DNA of 6,060 bases from Pseudomonadaceae bacterium. Its GTDB lineage: Bacteria; Pseudomonadota; Alphaproteobacteria; UBA2136; UBA6156. Position 1 is the first letter of the stretch. Every line of letters starts with the position of its first letter. The position numbers and the translations under genes were made by a program. Shown one piece after another: positions 5,421 to 6,060 of the stretch. Under the pieces are notes generated by a model. It had not been told where the DNA came from. It was given only the letters and a program-made list of their open reading frames with translations, and did no database searches. The stretch spans positions 1-6,060 of the forward strand of contig CANHVX010000062.1 in assembly GCA_947464215.1 (NCBI GenBank). Reading direction: 5' to 3'.

Positions 5421-6060
5421 CTAGATGGGGCGCCGGCCTCCCCCTGTCAAGGGGCTCGTAGGGTCTGGCGGAGAATTATCGTTTAAAGCTTTGAAATCAT
5501 TCCATGCAAGCGGGTCAAACCATTTCATGGTGCGTAAGGTTTCCGTGCGCCGTTGCTGGTGGTGCTTACGGTCTTGCCAGATACCAAATTGGTTTTGGAA
5601 AAGCGCCAGAGCATCGGTGTCATCGGGCAGGCTGCGTACGCCGCTGCTGGCCAGAATATCGTCCACAATAGCGGCATGGGGGCCATCCAGAAGGTCGGCA
5701 AGGGCCGTCACGTGGTCGGGGGTGGCGCGGGCATGCACGCGCATCAGGTGGCGGGCCAGGTCGGTCAGGGGGCCGGGGGGTAAGGGTAATTCGCCAATAA
5801 GTTCATCAACATGGCCAACAATATTGGGCCAGCGGCACACCAAGGCCAACAAAAAACGCAGGGCGCTGTCGCCTTGCAGGGTTTTGCCGTAGTCCAGGGG
5901 GGCTTGGGCGGGGGCGGCTCCAAAATCGGTAGGTTTTTTGGTAAAGGTTTTGCCGGTGCGGGTGCCTTGCCACAGTTTGTCTTTCAGGCTTTGGGCGTAG
6001 GCGCGGCGCACGGTGGCGTTGGTTATGGTGCGTAAAAGCTCGGCCAGAGCCGCTTCGGCG
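5421..6060 (-). CDS. dnaG: DNA primase, C-terminal part (gene cut by window edge)
   Basis: The reading frame is open from the right edge to a TAG at 5421-5423, giving 212 visible residues; the N-terminus lies outside. An internal GTG at 6011 is not the start, because the frame continues upstream with family-like sequence (AELLRTITNAT followed by VRRAYAQSLKDKLW, which fits the helix ending the TOPRIM core region of alphaproteobacterial DnaG). The visible part is the linker and the C-terminal DnaB-helicase-interaction domain, recognisable by helical LRFLLALVCRWP (visible residues 67-78) and VDELIGELPLPPGPLTDLARHL. The zinc-binding and catalytic parts are not visible. DnaG makes the RNA primers for replication. 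It is followed by rpoD 46 bp downstream on the same strand, and the pair is probably at least partly co-transcribed. The identification rests on C-terminal pattern and gene order. Confidence 0.9.
   Translation of the reverse strand, partial: AEAALAELLRTITNATVRRAYAQSLKDKLWQGTRTGKTFTKKPTDFGAAPAQAPLDYGKTLQGDSALRFLLALVCRWPNIVGHVDELIGELPLPPGPLTDLARHLMRVHARATPDHVTALADLLDGPHAAIVDDILASSGVRSLPDDTDALALFQNQFGIWQDRKHHQQRRTETLRTMKWFDPLAWNDFKALNDNSPPDPTSPLTGGGRRPI
5422..5450 (-). promoter_or_regulatory. Possible rpoD promoter inside the end of dnaG
   Basis: A perfect -35 hexamer TTGACA (5445-5450, minus strand) lies in the last codons of dnaG, with a 17-base spacer to CATCTA (5422-5427), a weak -10. It would start transcription near 5415, about 40 bases before rpoD. 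Separate rpoD promoters within dnaG are known in E. coli. The TTGACA is inside a short inverted repeat (CCCCT at 5441-5445, AGGGG at 5450-5454). Confidence 0.35.

Noticed and set aside
1..6060. CRISPR arrays, insertion sequences, tRNA genes, phage or defence genes
   Set aside because: I read both strands for spaced direct repeats, terminal inverted repeats, transposase motifs and tRNA-like T-arm sequences and found none. GGTTCAACAAACC near 192 is only a short hairpin without the rest of a tRNA.

Overview
The window carries four protein-coding housekeeping genes and looks like core chromosome of an alphaproteobacterium, probably uncultivated; I cannot name the genus. The evidence is the RpoD sequence (the region 1.2 motif RTDDPVRMYLREMGSVELL and the acidic stretch before LAAMEAQL are alphaproteobacterial in style), the short class I ribonucleotide reductase large subunit without an N-terminal ATP-cone, and the order dnaG then rpoD.

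Layout, left to right: (1) Positions 1-304 hold no recognised gene. They contain two hairpins, a 27-codon minus-strand ORF with a good Shine-Dalgarno, and, at the extreme left edge, an A/G-rich stretch that could be the ribosome binding site of the next minus-strand gene (nrdB would be the natural guess, but it is outside the window). (2) Positions 305-2119, minus strand: nrdA, complete. (3) Positions 2120-2602: a long divergent intergenic region between nrdA and trmB. Its trmB-proximal half has three NrdR-box-like sites about 30 bp apart and a DnaA-box-like 9-mer. Its nrdA-proximal half would be transcribed as an nrdA leader and has structured segments that weakly resemble parts of a cobalamin riboswitch. 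(4) Positions 2603-3316, plus strand: trmB, tRNA (guanine-N7) methyltransferase. (5) A strong bidirectional terminator at 3318-3360 shared by the convergent trmB and rpoD. (6) Positions 3368-5374, minus strand: rpoD, the primary sigma factor, complete but with no recognisable region 1.1. (7) Positions 5421-6060, minus strand: the C-terminal part of dnaG (primase), running off the right edge.

The genes cover DNA precursor synthesis (nrdA), replication priming (dnaG), transcription initiation (rpoD) and tRNA modification (trmB). dnaG and rpoD read in the same direction 46 bp apart, the well-known macromolecular-synthesis gene order. I see no mobile element, CRISPR array, phage gene or defence system, and no clear new system. 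The observations most worth checking are the regulatory region upstream of nrdA, the atypical RpoD N-terminus, and a Glu-to-Gln change in the TxxE motif of TrmB.
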